Assembly (NCBI GenBank): GCA_965603115.1
Contig: CBFDBT010000040.1
Coordinates: forward strand, 1-16,742
DNA length: 16,742 bases
Reading direction: 5' to 3'
Source: CBFDBT01 sp965603115
GTDB taxonomy: Bacteria; Pseudomonadota; Alphaproteobacteria; Sphingomonadales; Kordiimonadaceae
Below the pieces are notes generated by a model, which did not search any database, had not been told where the DNA came from, and worked only from the letters and a program-made list of their open reading frames with translations. Both the position numbers and the translations under genes were made by a program. Shown here piece after piece: positions 16,043-16,742 of this stretch (its first letter is position 1; the number at the start of each line of letters is the position of its first letter).

Positions 16043-16076
16043 AGGCCTCTCTTTCCACGGAAAGCAAAATATATGA

Positions 16077-16152
16077 TCCCCAATAGCTCAGTTGGTAGAG
16101 CAATTGACTGTTAATCAATTTGTCACTGGTTCGAGTCCAGTTTGGGGAGCCA
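16077..16152 (+). tRNA. tRNA-Asn (anticodon GTT), CCA encoded
   Basis: The acceptor strands TCCCCAA (16077-16083) and TTGGGGA (16142-16148) pair fully. The D arm contains GCTC-AGTTGGTAGA-GC, the anticodon arm is ATTGA-CTGTTAA-TCAAT with GTT, the T arm is ACTGG-TTCGAGT-CCAGT, the discriminator is G and CCA is encoded. It is a complete single-gene unit with its own promoter and terminator. Confidence 0.97.
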
Positions 16153-16157
16153 ATTTT

Positions 16158-16193
16158 AAGGGCTTGGGATTATTTCCCAGGCCCTTATTCTTT
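16158..16193 (+). terminator. Rho-independent terminator of tRNA-Asn
   Basis: A 12-bp stem AAGGGCTTGGGA / TCCCAGGCCCTT (one G-U pair, 16158-16186) with a short T-rich loop, followed by ATTCTTT. It starts 5 nt after the encoded CCA. Confidence 0.88.
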
Positions 16194-16352
16194 CACTCAC
16201 ATATACCGTATGCTACCAAACTGATCGAATACTGGCAGGCCTTGTAAATTTTTCTCTCACTATTACCTTAGTTACAAATCAAAATACTTATTTGCAGATT
16301 CTCTGCTTATTAGGGTATGATATGTTTGATGAATAACGAGAAAGGCTCATAA

Positions 16353-16742
16353 ATGCTGTTGCCAGAGAAAATTCGGAACCATATAGATGCAATTCGCAAA
16401 CGTGACCCCGCGGCAAGGTCTGACCTTGAAATATTATTGCTCTACCCCAGCGTCCATGCAATTGCACTGCACCGCGTTAGCCATTTCTTATGGACCAAGA
16501 ATTTTCACTTCCTTGCGCGGTGGGGCTCTCAATTCTCAAGATTTTTAACCGGCATAGAAATTCACCCGGGCGCAACAATTGGGAAAAACTTTTTCATCGA
16601 CCATGCGATGGCTGTTGTTATCGGGGAAACCGCCGAAATTGGTGACAATGTCGCTCTCTATCAAGGCGTTACCTTGGGTGGTGTAGCACCAGACCAAGAA
16701 GGTCGCGAGAAAAGGCATCCAACCCTAGAAGACAATGTTATC
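16353..16742 (+). CDS. cysE: Serine O-acetyltransferase CysE, 3' end cut off
   Basis: 130 codons are visible before the window ends. The enzyme acetylates L-serine with acetyl-CoA, committing it to cysteine synthesis. After an N-terminal helical part (1-65, shorter than in E. coli CysE and like the short EpsC-type form) comes the left-handed beta-helix of hexapeptide repeats: TGIEIHPGATIGKNFFIDHA (66-85, with the catalytic His in the IDHA motif), VVIGETAEIGDNV (88-100), YQGVTLGG (103-110) and the RHP motif (121-123). The start is secure: TAA lies in frame directly before the ATG, with GAGAAAGG upstream. It is preceded by the tRNA-Asn terminator and so is transcribed separately. No cysteine-responsive leader element is evident. 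Confidence 0.95.
   Translation, partial: MLLPEKIRNHIDAIRKRDPAARSDLEILLLYPSVHAIALHRVSHFLWTKNFHFLARWGSQFSRFLTGIEIHPGATIGKNFFIDHAMAVVIGETAEIGDNVALYQGVTLGGVAPDQEGREKRHPTLEDNVI

Overview
The window looks like chromosome of an alphaproteobacterium of moderate G+C (roughly mid-40s % by eye), genus not identifiable from sequence alone. The evidence is the left-end order pcm-like methyltransferase, tolC, popZ (a PopZ gene next to tolC is an alphaproteobacterial arrangement, usually followed by valS, which would lie just off the left edge) and a PleC/DivJ/PdhS-like histidine kinase core near the right end.

Layout. (1) 1-3097, minus strand: pcm-like methyltransferase, tolC outer-membrane channel, a strong terminator, then popZ (3' end cut by the window edge), whose acidic linker is an unusually pure Pro-Glu dipeptide repeat. 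(2) 3338-3411: tRNA-Cys(GCA). (3) 3412-9250: a probable genomic island. Its right end carries an exact 38-bp copy of the middle of the tRNA-Cys gene (9251-9288 = 3358-3395), as expected of an attachment-site duplication, although no integrase is present. It encodes a TPR-glycosyltransferase protein, a fused NeuA-NeuB enzyme, a NeuC-type epimerase broken by one in-frame TAG, and two small exported proteins of unknown function, the last clearly AT-rich. (4) 9336-13333: a multi-pass membrane protein (-), biotin synthase bioB (+), an exported M20 metallopeptidase (+), a 114-bp imperfect inverted repeat, and a short-chain dehydrogenase (-). (5) 13619-15871: a large membrane histidine kinase without an adjacent response regulator. 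(6) 16077-16742: tRNA-Asn(GTT) with promoter and terminator, then the 5' part of cysE.

How the parts fit. The island reads as a nonulosonic-acid (sialic/legionaminic-like) glycosylation cassette: NeuC would make the 2-epimerised hexosamine, NeuB would condense it with phosphoenolpyruvate, NeuA would activate it with CTP, and the TPR-glycosyltransferase, with the architecture of flagellin glycosyltransferase FlmG, would be a candidate for attaching it to a protein. The NeuA-NeuB fusion, the nonsense codon in neuC and the tRNA-derived boundary are the most notable observations. The remaining genes are ordinary housekeeping or accessory loci. No CRISPR array, insertion sequence, rRNA, integrase or toxin-antitoxin pair was seen.
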